Of a stretch of DNA of 64,000 bases, positions 1 to 8,119 are shown in pieces. Source of the stretch: Schaedlerella arabinosiphila (GTDB lineage: Bacteria > Bacillota > Clostridia > Lachnospirales > Lachnospiraceae); NCBI RefSeq assembly GCF_003885045.1, contig NZ_RHJS01000002.1, positions 434,001-498,000 of the forward strand, read 5' to 3'. The stretch's first letter is position 1, and every line of letters starts with the position of its first letter. Below the pieces are notes generated by a model. It did no database searches and was not told where the DNA came from. It saw only the letters and a list, made by a program, of their open reading frames with translations. The translations under genes and the position numbers were made by a program.

Positions 1-1
1 T

Positions 2-964
2 ATGGACGTTCCCTATCCGGTTCTTTCGAGAGATCCTGCATTTCTGGAGGCCACCGTACACATGGAGATTCCGGACGGCTCCATTGGATTTCTCTACATA
101 AACGGAAAACTCTCCTCCTATGCAAACCGGAAGGAGTATACCTTCTGGAATGTATTTGACAAGCATGAGATCCGGATCGTGCCGATGACGGAAACGATGA
201 CGGGGCCGGAGGTGTCCAGGCAGATGCTTTCTCTTGTTCCCGGAAAGCTCTATACGGAGGTAAAGGTCGGGGAAGGGGAGACCGGGCTGGTGTATTATGA
301 CAACGTTTTGCAGAAGCCGCTTTCCAGGGGGATCTACCGTTTCTGGAATTGCAAGCACAGCATTTCCTATAAGGTGCTGGACATGAAGCAGAGGGAACTG
401 GATATTGTCGGGCAGGAGATCCTCACGAAGGATAAGATCGGGATCAGGATGAACGTTTCCTGTATCTATAAGATCCGGGACGCCGTAGAATTTGCCGCAG
501 CCATCTCGGATCTGAAGGGCCAGCTGCACTCCGCGGTGCAGCTGGCGATCCGGGAGATCGTGGGGAATTATAAGCTGGATGAGATTCTGGAGGCTAAGGA
601 GCGGATCTCCGCAGAGATCTATGAGGCGTTAAAGGACAGAGAGGGGATGTTCTGTGTGCATTTCCTGACAGCCGGGATCAAGGACATCATCCTGCCAGGC
701 GAGATCCGGGCGATCATGAACTCCGTGCTGGTGGCGGAAAAGGCCGCCCAGGCAAATGTGATCTCCAGGCGGGAAGAGGTGGCATCCACCAGGTCGCTGC
801 TCAACACGGCCAAGCTGATGGAGGAAAATCAGACACTCTATAAGCTGAAGGAGCTGGAGTATCTGGAGCGGATCTGCGGGAAGGTAGGCGAGATCTCCGT
901 CAATGGAAACGCGGGAATCGTGGAGCAGTTAGGCCGTCTGATGGGGGCGGAGCGGGCGGTGTGA
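2..964 (+). CDS. Slipin / SPFH (band 7) family protein, probably N-terminally cut by the window
   Basis: The 320-residue frame begins at the second base of the window, so the true start probably lies upstream. Residues about 95-260 read as an SPFH/band 7 domain, with the motif YYDNVLQKPLSRGIYRFWN and the LDMKQRELDIVGQEILTKD strand typical of bacterial slipins. Residues about 245-290 are charged and helical, as expected for the coiled coil that drives oligomerisation. A similar GFLYINGK segment occurs near the N-terminus, so the band-7-like hairpin appears twice. Slipins are membrane-microdomain scaffolds; the specific role here is unknown. It converges on the symporter gene with only about 30 bp between them and no clear terminator. 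Confidence 0.8.
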   Translation: MDVPYPVLSRDPAFLEATVHMEIPDGSIGFLYINGKLSSYANRKEYTFWNVFDKHEIRIVPMTETMTGPEVSRQMLSLVPGKLYTEVKVGEGETGLVYYDNVLQKPLSRGIYRFWNCKHSISYKVLDMKQRELDIVGQEILTKDKIGIRMNVSCIYKIRDAVEFAAAISDLKGQLHSAVQLAIREIVGNYKLDEILEAKERISAEIYEALKDREGMFCVHFLTAGIKDIILPGEIRAIMNSVLVAEKAAQANVISRREEVASTRSLLNTAKLMEENQTLYKLKELEYLERICGKVGEISVNGNAGIVEQLGRLMGAERAV

Positions 965-995
965 TACCGCCCCGATCCATGTCCCCATGTCTTGA

Positions 996-2414
996 TTACC
1001 GCAAGGGTTTTGATGTCCAATAATCAACATCGTGGGGAAGCCCGATCTCTTTTGCACAGAAGAAAGGAGTGTCTTTCCTGCGAAGCTGCTCCTCATAGTC
1101 CTGTAAGGCTTTCAGAGCGTATTTGCCGAGAAGGAGGATTACCGGCATATTGATGATGGTCATGAAGCCCATAGTCACATCGGCGATATCCCACAAAAGG
1201 TCGGCGCTCAATCCGGCGCCCGCGAAGATCACCAGCGAGGCGATGATCCGATAGACGATCATAAAGCATTTGCCGGGCGTATGTCCGAACATATAATTGA
1301 AAACATGGTCCACATAAAAGAGATTTCCCAACAGGGTGGTAAACGCGAACAGGACCATGGATACGGTGATAAAGAGAGGCCCGAACATCCCCAGCGTACT
1401 CTGCAGCGCTTCCTGTACATACGGCGCGCCTGAGAGCGCTTCTGTGGGCTCAATCCCAGAACACATACACATAAATGCGGTTGCAGAGCACAAAAGCAGC
1501 GTATCGATGAACACAGACAAAACCTGCACCAGGCCCTGGGCAGCCGGATGGTTCACATCTGCGGAAGCCGACGCGTTGGGCGCGGAGCCGACGCCGGCTT
1601 CATTGCTGTAGAGTCCCCGCTTGATCCCGTACATGACGCAGGAACCGCTGAAGCCGCCCATAATGGACCGGAAGTCAAAGGCTTCGCTGAAGATGCGGGA
1701 GATCACGGCGGGCAGATAGGTAATGTTCATAACGATCACCACCAGGGAGACCAGCACATAGGCAAGTCCCATCATGGGAACCATCACACTGGTGACCCGG
1801 ACAATACGCTGTCCGCCGCCCAGCAGGCAGTATCCCACAATGACCGCAAGCACCAGCCCGATGATCCAGGGAGTCAGATTCGGATCATAAAAGCTGTAGG
1901 ATGCGAAGGTGGACTGCAGGTTGTAAGAGGCCAGCATGTTGAATCCGAATCCATAGGTCAGAACCAGGCATACGGAAAATACGAGCGCCAGCGGACGGCT
2001 GTGGAGAGCTGCTTCAATATAATAGGCAGGCCCGCCGTAGCTTCCGTGTGGACCGCGTTTTTTGTAGATCTGGGCCAGGGTGCTTTCGATAAAAGCGGAG
2101 GCAGCGCCGATGACGGCAATGATCCACATCCAGAAAACAGATCCGAAGCCGCCCAGGCAGATGGCCGTTGACACGCCGATGATATTACCGGTGCCTACAC
2201 GGGATGCCGTAGAAACCATGAGCGCCTGGAAGCTGGAAACCTTGTCGTCCCCGCCGGCCGGCTTTTCCATGATGGCCCGGAAAGCCTGCCCGATCATGCG
2301 GAACTGAACAAAGCGCGTCCGAACCGTGAAGTAAATACCTCCTGCCAGCAATAAGATGATCAGCAGATAGCCGTACATAAAATCACTGATCCATGAAACA
2401 ATATTTGAGATCAT
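996..2414 (-). CDS. Sodium:alanine symporter family (AGCS) transporter
   Basis: This 472-residue polytopic membrane protein carries AGCS hallmarks: the segment STASRVGTGNIIGVSTAICL near residue 65 and the signature NEAGVGSAPNASASADV in the middle. AGCS carriers import small amino acids such as alanine or glycine with Na+. The frame is open further upstream, but the ATG at 2414 is preceded by AGGAGG at good spacing, so I use it instead of the upstream ATG at 2495. A TTGCTT/TATAAT promoter with a 17-bp spacer lies at 2467-2495. The gene is monocistronic and diverges from the AraC gene. Substrate specificity cannot be read from sequence. Confidence 0.88.
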   Translation of the reverse strand: MISNIVSWISDFMYGYLLIILLLAGGIYFTVRTRFVQFRMIGQAFRAIMEKPAGGDDKVSSFQALMVSTASRVGTGNIIGVSTAICLGGFGSVFWMWIIAVIGAASAFIESTLAQIYKKRGPHGSYGGPAYYIEAALHSRPLALVFSVCLVLTYGFGFNMLASYNLQSTFASYSFYDPNLTPWIIGLVLAVIVGYCLLGGGQRIVRVTSVMVPMMGLAYVLVSLVVIVMNITYLPAVISRIFSEAFDFRSIMGGFSGSCVMYGIKRGLYSNEAGVGSAPNASASADVNHPAAQGLVQVLSVFIDTLLLCSATAFMCMCSGIEPTEALSGAPYVQEALQSTLGMFGPLFITVSMVLFAFTTLLGNLFYVDHVFNYMFGHTPGKCFMIVYRIIASLVIFAGAGLSADLLWDIADVTMGFMTIINMPVILLLGKYALKALQDYEEQLRRKDTPFFCAKEIGLPHDVDYWTSKPLR

Positions 2415-2466
2415 AATCTTCCTCCTGTCTTTTGAGTACGATTGCCGAATGACAAAAACTATGTTT

Positions 2467-2495
2467 ATTATACAGAAAGTGCTGCGGGAAAGCAA
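2467..2495 (-). promoter_or_regulatory. Predicted sigma-A promoter of the AGCS symporter
   Basis: On the minus strand TTGCTT (2495-2490) and TATAAT (2472-2467) are separated by exactly 17 bp, about 50 bp upstream of the symporter ATG. Confidence 0.55.
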
Positions 2496-2854
2496 ATATT
2501 TTCAGAAAATATCGACAGAATGAAAATTCACATCTACCTGTTAAGATTCTATATCGTGTGATTTCACCTAAAAAAGTATTACATTAAGTGACCGTCTGTT
2601 CCATATGCCAAGCAGCTTTGGATTCCTGCACGAATGGATATTTGACTGCGAAAGGAAAAGTGATTCACCGGAAACATGAAGATATTTTACAAGACAGAGC
2701 CTGGAATAAGGGGTACAATGACTGTGACGGCAATGTAAAAGATTCTGTGAAAAGATGCGGTGAAAAAGCAGCCTGCATCCAAAAACTGCCGGAAGACGGC
2801 GGAATGTTCAGGAAAGAGAGCTGCCGTACAGATTTGTTATGGAGGAGATCCGCT
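2496..2854. other. Divergent intergenic region, no gene recognised
   Basis: This lies between the symporter promoter and the AraC start. The AraC frame stays open back to 2588, but that extension is not family-like and the well-placed ribosome binding site is at 2841. I see no RNA gene or repeat. Confidence 0.4.
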
Positions 2855-3685
2855 ATGAAAAAGGAGACACGGACCGCAGTATACGACGAGGAACTAAGGA
2901 TAGAAGCCTACCGTTTTGAAGGGATCGTGCAGCCGTTTCCGAACCATTTCCATGGACATTATGTCATCGGGCTTGTGGAGGCGGGGCAGCGCGTTCTTTT
3001 CTGCAGGGACAGAGAATATGCGCTGGAAAAGGGCAGCATCCTGCTTTTCAACCCGGGCGACAGCCATGCGTGCCTGCAGAGCGGCGGGGAGACATTTGAT
3101 TACCGGGGACTCAATATTTCCAGGGAGGTTATGCTTGACCTGGCGGAGGAGGTGACCGGAAGGCGGGAGCTTCCGGGCTTTTCAAAGAATGTCATCTATG
3201 ATGAGGAAGCAGGAGGCTGTCTGTGTCTGCTGCATGAGATGGTCATGACGGGAACCGGTGATTTGGGAAAAGAGGAAGCACTGCTGTTTCTGATTTCGCT
3301 CCTGCTCCAAAACTGCGGTCAGCCTTTTGACAGGTGCAGCCCGGAGTGCCGGACGGAGATTGAGAAAGCCTGCGGATATATGGAGATGCATTTTAAGGAA
3401 CGGATTTATCTGGATCAGATCTGCCGCTGTGCAGGGCTGAGCAAATCCACGCTGCTCCGTGCTTTTACAAAGTCGAAGGGAGTCACGCCCTACCGCTATC
3501 TGGAGACAATCCGCATCAACGAAGCAAAAAAACTGCTTGCGGAGGGGATGACGCCTTTGGAAGCGGCCATAGAGACGGGCTTTTCGGATCAGAGCCATTT
3601 TTCGAATTATTTCAACCAGTTTATCGGGCTTACGCCGGGAATCTACCGTGAAATCTTTCCACCTGTACGGTTGGATGCTCTTTGA
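2855..3685 (+). CDS. AraC family transcriptional regulator (cupin sensor + HTH_18), C-terminus altered by an insertion
   Basis: A cupin-type sensor occupies residues about 15-90 (FPNHFHGHYVIGLVEAGQ, then FNPGDSHAC), and two helix-turn-helix motifs of the AraC family fill residues about 175-270 (LDQICRCAGLSKSTLLRAFT and TGFSDQSHFSNYFNQF). The ATG at 2855 follows GGAGGAG and fits the family length; the frame is open to 2588 but that extension is not conserved-looking. The last residues, after GIYREIF, come from a 194-bp inverted-repeat element inserted at 3659. Without it the frame would read on to CEKEGCAYGE and stop just inside the next gene, so this regulator and the EamA transporter were once translationally overlapped. 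AraC-EamA pairs usually mean the regulator controls its adjacent exporter. Confidence 0.85.
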   Translation: MKKETRTAVYDEELRIEAYRFEGIVQPFPNHFHGHYVIGLVEAGQRVLFCRDREYALEKGSILLFNPGDSHACLQSGGETFDYRGLNISREVMLDLAEEVTGRRELPGFSKNVIYDEEAGGCLCLLHEMVMTGTGDLGKEEALLFLISLLLQNCGQPFDRCSPECRTEIEKACGYMEMHFKERIYLDQICRCAGLSKSTLLRAFTKSKGVTPYRYLETIRINEAKKLLAEGMTPLEAAIETGFSDQSHFSNYFNQFIGLTPGIYREIFPPVRLDAL

Positions 3686-3852
3686 GCATCCAACCCACCT
3701 CATTCATTCGTAAAATCCGTGCTTCGCACTTTTGTGCCTGCTAACGCAGTCACATTTTACTCATTAATGAGGTAGGTTGCTAATCCGAAGTCGCATTTTC
3801 ATCACAATAAATTGCATAAAAATGTGACTTCGGATTGCAACCGTACAGGTGG
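3659..3852. mobile_element. Miniature inverted-repeat element (MITE-like), 194 bp, with 8-bp target duplication
   Basis: The ends are exact inverted repeats (CCACCTGTACGGTTG at 3659-3673, complement at 3838-3852). AAATCTTT is present directly on both sides (3651-3658 and 3853-3860), as expected for a target-site duplication. Inside are three nested hairpins: TTGGATGCTC/GAGCATCCAA near 3671-3693, an imperfect arm pair around 3694 and 3776, and AATCCGAAGTC/GACTTCGGATT at about 3782-3838. There is no room for a transposase, so mobilisation would need one in trans. Removing the element and one duplication restores an overlapping AraC-EamA gene pair. I do not recognise the family. Confidence 0.8.
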
Positions 3853-3882
3853 AAATCTTTTGTGAAAAGGAGGGCTGCGCAT

Positions 3883-4758
3883 ATGGGGAGTAGAAAATCA
3901 GCCGGGCATCTGGCAGCGCTGTTTACGATTATCATCTGGGGAACGACATTTATATCGACGAAAATCCTTCTGGTAGATTTTCAGCCTGTGGAGATTTTGT
4001 TTTTCCGCTTTGTCATAGGATTCGGGGCTTTGATCCTGGCCTGTCCGCGCAGGATGAAAGACGTGGGCCGCAGGCAGGAGAAGGTTTTTGCGCTGGCCGG
4101 GCTGTGCGGGATCTGCCTGTACTATCTTCTGGAAAATATCGCGCTTACCTGTACGCTTGCATCCAATGTGGGGGTCATCATCTCGGCGGCTCCGTTTTTT
4201 ACGGCAATATTGTCAAGGCTGTTCATGAAGTCGGAGGGGAAGCTGGGGCCTGCTTTTTTCGTTGGATTCGGGGTGGCGATGACCGGCATCCTGATGATCA
4301 GCTTGAACGGTTCCGGGCCGGAGCTGAATCCGGCCGGGGATATACTGGCGCTTCTTGCGGCTTTTGTGTGGGCCTGCTATTCTATTTTGATGAGAAAGAT
4401 CGGAGACTTCGGGTATCCGGTGATCCTTGCCACCCGCAGGACATTTTTTTATGGGATACTGTTTATGGTTCCGGCGTTGTTTGTGTTTGACTGTAAGATC
4501 GGGGCGGAGAGGTTTGCGGATGGAACGGTTATGTTCAATCTCCTCTATCTGGGGCTGGGGGCGTCTGCCCTTTGCTTTGTTACGTGGAATTTTGCGGTGC
4601 ATGTACTGGGGGCGGTGAGGGCAAGCGTCTATATTTATATGGTTCCGGTGATCACGGTTGTGACTTCCGCGCTGGTTCTGAAAGAGCCGGTCACCTGGAT
4701 GTCGGCCGGAGGGACGTTGCTGGCAGTCGCAGGGCTTTTTATTTCCGCGAAGCAATGA
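3883..4758 (+). CDS. EamA/DMT superfamily permease
   Basis: This 291-residue protein has about ten hydrophobic segments arranged as two EamA repeats, each with a helix pair of the type WGTTFISTKILL (first half) and FVWACYSILMRKIGD (second half). Drug/metabolite transporters of this family usually export amino acids or metabolites. The ATG at 3883 follows AAGGAGGG; the frame extends into the upstream inverted-repeat element but that part is not EamA-like. Before the element inserted, this start codon overlapped the end of the AraC gene. It may now depend on read-through from the regulator gene across a highly structured insertion. Substrate unknown. Confidence 0.87.
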   Translation: MGSRKSAGHLAALFTIIIWGTTFISTKILLVDFQPVEILFFRFVIGFGALILACPRRMKDVGRRQEKVFALAGLCGICLYYLLENIALTCTLASNVGVIISAAPFFTAILSRLFMKSEGKLGPAFFVGFGVAMTGILMISLNGSGPELNPAGDILALLAAFVWACYSILMRKIGDFGYPVILATRRTFFYGILFMVPALFVFDCKIGAERFADGTVMFNLLYLGLGASALCFVTWNFAVHVLGAVRASVYIYMVPVITVVTSALVLKEPVTWMSAGGTLLAVAGLFISAKQ

Positions 4759-4821
4759 GCCAAGTAGGTATACCTTGTGAAACGGCTGGGCTAACTGTTT
4801 TTTGGAGTCAGAAACAAGGAA

Positions 4822-4850
4822 TTGAACCCTGAAGATCCGTATGATATAAT
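4822..4850 (+). promoter_or_regulatory. Predicted sigma-A promoter of the fic-atl pair
   Basis: TTGAAC (4822-4827) and TATAAT (4845-4850) are spaced by 17 bp, 49 bp upstream of the fic ATG. Confidence 0.6.
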
Positions 4851-4898
4851 AATTTTACTTTTACGAGGAACGTCAAGGAAAATTCAGGATGGTGGATT

Positions 4899-5753
4899 AT
4901 GAATCAAAAACAGAACGCCCCAAAGCCATGGCAATTCGACCTGGAAGAGTATATCCGGCAGGGAGAAGCCGGGAAAGCGGAAAAGAGCTGCGCGTGGAAA
5001 ACGGCAATCGGCCTGCAGGATGTGGACGGACTGGAGACATCGGCATATCTGCTGGAGACAGCGAAGGAGCATATTGAGGGATATATTGATATTGATACTG
5101 CGCGGAAACGGATCGACAGCTATTACGAGACCCGGACGGAGCGCAGGGAAGAGGAAAAGGGTACGGAGGAGGCAGACAGGGTTGCTGCACGGATCACCCA
5201 GATTCTCAGCGAAAAGACATTCCAGTTTTCACCGGCGGAATACAGGATGATCCATAAGCGTCTTTTCTTTGGTATCTACGATCACGCAGGAATGACCCGC
5301 ACCTATAACATTACGAAAAAAGAATGGGTGCTTCATGGAAAAAGTGTATTTTATGCGTCGGCAGACAGCATCAATGCGACGTTAGAATACGATTTTGGAC
5401 AGGAAAAGCAATTCTCTTATAAAGGGCTGTCATTGCAGGAATCCGTAAGGCATCTGGCAAAATTTACTTCTGATATCTGGCAGATTCATCCGTTTTGCGA
5501 GGGGAATACAAGGACTACGGCCGTATTTATTGTGAAATATCTGAAAACATTTGGATTCCATATCAACAATGATGCGTTTGCAGAGCATTCCTGGTATTTT
5601 CGAAATGCCCTTGTGCGTGCGAATTACAACGATCTGACGCGGGGTATCCATGCAACTACGGAATATCTGGAGCATTTTTTTGGAAATCTGCTGTTAGGTA
5701 CGGATTATGAGTTAAAGAATCGAAATCTGGTGATTGATGATGGATTTTTATAA
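4899..5753 (+). CDS. fic: Fic domain protein (predicted AMP/NMP-transferase)
   Basis: This is a 284-residue Fic-fold protein. The active-site loop is HPFCEGNTRTT with the catalytic histidine at about residue 197. The family consensus is HPFx(D/E)GN(G/K)R, so Thr replaces the usual Gly/Lys. The beta-hairpin flap that positions the target is visible as AGMTRTYNITKKEWVLHG. The N-terminal 80 residues contain an amphipathic helical segment (LETAKEHIEGYIDIDTARKR) resembling fused VbhA-type antitoxin regions, but I do not find an exact (S/T)xxxE(G/N) inhibitory motif. Fic enzymes transfer AMP or a related group to hydroxyl side chains. The stop codon overlaps the next gene, so the two are co-translated. 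Confidence 0.85.
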   Translation: MNQKQNAPKPWQFDLEEYIRQGEAGKAEKSCAWKTAIGLQDVDGLETSAYLLETAKEHIEGYIDIDTARKRIDSYYETRTERREEEKGTEEADRVAARITQILSEKTFQFSPAEYRMIHKRLFFGIYDHAGMTRTYNITKKEWVLHGKSVFYASADSINATLEYDFGQEKQFSYKGLSLQESVRHLAKFTSDIWQIHPFCEGNTRTTAVFIVKYLKTFGFHINNDAFAEHSWYFRNALVRANYNDLTRGIHATTEYLEHFFGNLLLGTDYELKNRNLVIDDGFL

Positions 5754-6105
5754 ACGGATGGAACTGGTATGTGAGCGGATTCCGGCAGGACGGGCAGCGT
5801 CCTACGGACAGATCGCCCTGCTCTGCGGAAAGCCGGGCAATGCCCGGCAGGTTGGTTATGCCCTGCGGCGGGGACGGGCAGGGGAGAGCGTACCCGCCCA
5901 TCGGATTGTGAATGCAAAGGGGATCTTAAGCGGCGCGGAGGCTTTTGATACTCCGGAGACCCAGAAGCGGCTTCTGGAGGGGGAGGGCGTCCGGGTGCAG
6001 AAGACGGATGCGGGCTGGCGGGTGGATCTGAGAGAATACGGATGGGTCAACTCGATCGAAGAGGCGGAGGAGCTTTACCGGATTTTTCAGGAAAGGGGAA
6101 TATAA
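5737..6105 (+). CDS. Alkyltransferase-like protein (MGMT fold without the catalytic cysteine)
   Basis: This small protein (about 122 residues) consists of the MGMT DNA-binding domain: the helix-turn-helix IPAGRAASYGQIALLCG, arginine finger region NARQVGYALRR, and the active-site strand VPAHRIV. In O6-alkylguanine methyltransferases this motif is PCHRV; here Ala54 replaces the acceptor Cys. The protein should therefore bind alkylated guanine and flag it for nucleotide excision repair rather than repair it directly, as known for Atl proteins. The start lies inside the 3' end of fic; ATG 5737 and 5740 are both possible, and there is a TTG at 5734. Only a weak ribosome binding site is visible, consistent with translational coupling. 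Confidence 0.85.
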   Translation: MMDFYKRMELVCERIPAGRAASYGQIALLCGKPGNARQVGYALRRGRAGESVPAHRIVNAKGILSGAEAFDTPETQKRLLEGEGVRVQKTDAGWRVDLREYGWVNSIEEAEELYRIFQERGI

Positions 6106-6113
6106 AAGAGAGG

Positions 6114-6136
6114 GCCGGTGATGATACATCACCGGC
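6114..6136 (-). terminator. Intrinsic terminator of the nan operon
   Basis: GCCGGTGATG and CATCACCGGC form a perfect 10-bp stem with a 3-nt loop. On the minus strand it is followed by CTCTCTTTTA. It sits directly after the stop of the rpiR gene and between convergent genes. Confidence 0.75.
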
Positions 6137-6979
6137 TCATTCGATTACTTCCCGTCGTTTGCGTTCACCTTCCTCCAGCGCCCGCAGCGTATTGTCATGG
6201 AGAAGCTCTTTGGCAAATTTGTCCTGTCCCACGTAATAGGAATACATGATATCCAGCATGACCAGAATGGGAAACTGGGGGGAGATCACATTGCCGTGGT
6301 TCAGATGCCGGAGGGACGGCAAAAGTACGATCTCGTCGCAGAACTCTTCGAAGATGCCCCGGTTCTTGGCGGTCAGGATGACCGTCTTGGCGCCTCTGCG
6401 GTGGGCCTCCCTGAGCAGGTAGAGCACATCCTCCTTTTCCCCGCTGATACTGATTCCGAATACCAGGCTGTTTGAGTCCTGGAACACGGCCTGCATGCGC
6501 ATCAGGTCGGTGTCCTTGATGGAATCAATGTCTACCCCGATCCGCATAAAACGTAATTCCATTTCTTCGGCTGTCAGGCCGGAGCTCCCCCGGCCGCACA
6601 CAAAGACCCGGCCAGACTGGTTGAGATACCGGCCGATCCGGGCAATCTGGGCCTCGTCTACCAGGCTGTAGGTCTTATTCAAAAGCTCCTGGTAGGCGTT
6701 GAGGATCATCCTTGTATTGCCGGTCATGGATTCCTGTTTTTCTACGAAAGTCTCTTCGTACTGGTATACGAACTCACGATACCCCCGGTAACCGCATTTT
6801 TTGGCAAAGCGGGACAGCGAGGCTTCAGATACATACAGCTTTTCGGAAATGGATTTTGCGGAAAAATCCATTTTCTTACGGTTCTGTATGAAAAAATCTG
6901 CGATCGTTTTTTCGACCATTGTAAAGTTATCATAATTCGATTCGATCATGGGGACTACGGATTTTACATAATATTCCAT
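6137..6979 (-). CDS. RpiR/MurR family transcriptional regulator, last gene of the sialic acid operon
   Basis: This is a 280-residue RpiR-type regulator. It has an N-terminal helix-turn-helix (residues about 1-80, with LYVSEASLSRFAKKCGYRGY) and a C-terminal SIS phosphosugar-binding domain (residues about 120-250, with VFVCGRGSSGLTAEEM and FGISISGEKEDVL). Members of this family that accompany nan genes sense ManNAc-6P or a related amino-sugar phosphate. It closes the leftward operon nanE-nanA-symporter-yhcH-nanK, about 120 bp after nanK, with a perfect palindrome in that gap (7035-7069). It is the likely local regulator of sialic acid use; repressor versus activator mode is not visible. Confidence 0.87.
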   Translation of the reverse strand: MEYYVKSVVPMIESNYDNFTMVEKTIADFFIQNRKKMDFSAKSISEKLYVSEASLSRFAKKCGYRGYREFVYQYEETFVEKQESMTGNTRMILNAYQELLNKTYSLVDEAQIARIGRYLNQSGRVFVCGRGSSGLTAEEMELRFMRIGVDIDSIKDTDLMRMQAVFQDSNSLVFGISISGEKEDVLYLLREAHRRGAKTVILTAKNRGIFEEFCDEIVLLPSLRHLNHGNVISPQFPILVMLDIMYSYYVGQDKFAKELLHDNTLRALEEGERKRREVIE

Positions 6980-7034
6980 TGGTTCCTTACCTGTTGTTTT
7001 GAGACGGATGTATTTTCTGAAACACGTTTGTACA

Positions 7035-7069
7035 GATACTCACAGCAAAATGCATTTGCTGTGAGTATC
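7035..7069. promoter_or_regulatory. Perfect 15-bp inverted repeat between nanK and rpiR
   Basis: GATACTCACAGCAAA and TTTGCTGTGAGTATC flank a 5-nt spacer. There is no T-run on the minus strand, so this may be an operator or an mRNA-processing/attenuating hairpin rather than a terminator. Confidence 0.45.
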
Positions 7070-7098
7070 GTATCGACCGCAAAGCGGCTTATTTTCTT

Positions 7099-7986
7099 TT
7101 ATACAGAGCGGCGCTGCATAAAGTGATAGAACGCCCCCAGCATTCCGGCATCATTTCTGTGCTTCGCGAATGCGATCCTTGTGCGGGAACAAATGCTCGG
7201 GATCAGGTACTTTTCCAAGGTGCGTTCCATCAGGGGCCTCAGATATTCTTCCTGGGCCATGATTCCTCCGCCCAGGACCACTGCCTCCGGGTTGATCACA
7301 TAGCAGATGTTCGCGATTCCCTGTCCGAGGACATCGGTCATTTCCTCGATTGCACGGACACAGAGCCCGTCGCCCTTTTTGGCCTCTTCAAAGATGCGGT
7401 AACCGTTCCAGACCTCTGCCGGTTCATTTTTCCATTCGGCAACTTTTCTGGTGAGAATGCTTGCTGCCCCCAGTGTCTGAAAATCACTTCCGGCCATGTG
7501 CATGTACCCCACCTCACAGGCGCTGTTGCTAAAGCCGTGGAATACTTTGCCGTCCGCAATGATACAGCCCCCGATGCCGGTTCCGATGGTCAGCATGAGG
7601 GCGGGGGAGCAGCCTTTGGCCGCGCCGGACACGGACTCCGCAAGGCCGGCGCAGTTCACGTCATTTTCCACTTCACAGGGAATTTTAAACCGCCGCTCCA
7701 TCACTTCTTTAAACCGTGTGCCCGTATAATGGGGAATCAGCGGAGCTGCGTGAAAGATCTCACCTTTTTCGGTGTCCACCATGCCTGCGGTAGAGATGCA
7801 GATGCCGCTGATCCGATTTGCGCCGATGTATTTGTCCGCGATGCCGACCGCCTTTTCCAGAATGGACGGGCCGCCTTTGTAGGCTTCGGTGCGCATCTGG
7901 CTGCGGCAGAGAAATTCGCCGCCTTCGCTTAAGATGCCGTATTTGATGGCAGTGCCGCCGATATCTATGGTTACATATTTATTCAT
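7099..7986 (-). CDS. nanK: ROK family kinase, probable N-acetylmannosamine kinase
   Basis: This is a 295-residue ROK kinase. It has the N-terminal phosphate loop DIGGTAIKYGIL, the catalytic region CEVENDVNCAGLAES and the GTGIGG adenosine motif. The zinc-binding CxCGxxGCxE motif of typical ROK glucokinases is absent; the equivalent stretch is GYMHMAGSDFQTLGAAS. Position in a nan operon with an aldolase and an epimerase makes ManNAc the likely substrate (ManNAc to ManNAc-6P). The start ATG at 7986 follows a GGGGAGC-type ribosome binding site. Confidence 0.87.
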   Translation of the reverse strand: MNKYVTIDIGGTAIKYGILSEGGEFLCRSQMRTEAYKGGPSILEKAVGIADKYIGANRISGICISTAGMVDTEKGEIFHAAPLIPHYTGTRFKEVMERRFKIPCEVENDVNCAGLAESVSGAAKGCSPALMLTIGTGIGGCIIADGKVFHGFSNSACEVGYMHMAGSDFQTLGAASILTRKVAEWKNEPAEVWNGYRIFEEAKKGDGLCVRAIEEMTDVLGQGIANICYVINPEAVVLGGGIMAQEEYLRPLMERTLEKYLIPSICSRTRIAFAKHRNDAGMLGAFYHFMQRRSV

Positions 7987-8086
7987 ATCTGCTCCCCTCT
8001 ATTATAATATATTACTGCTGCTTCGGCAATCTGATTTCATAGGAATGCTTATGGAACATGAAATAGATGGTTATCGTTCACTCCTG

Positions 8087-8110
8087 GACCGTGCACTACG
8101 TTGCACGGTC
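8087..8110. repeat. Small hairpin in the nanK-yhcH spacer
   Basis: GACCGTGCA and TGCACGGTC flank a 6-nt loop. It may modulate read-through between the two genes; no T-run is seen. Confidence 0.35.
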
Positions 8111-8119
8111 ACAGCAACA

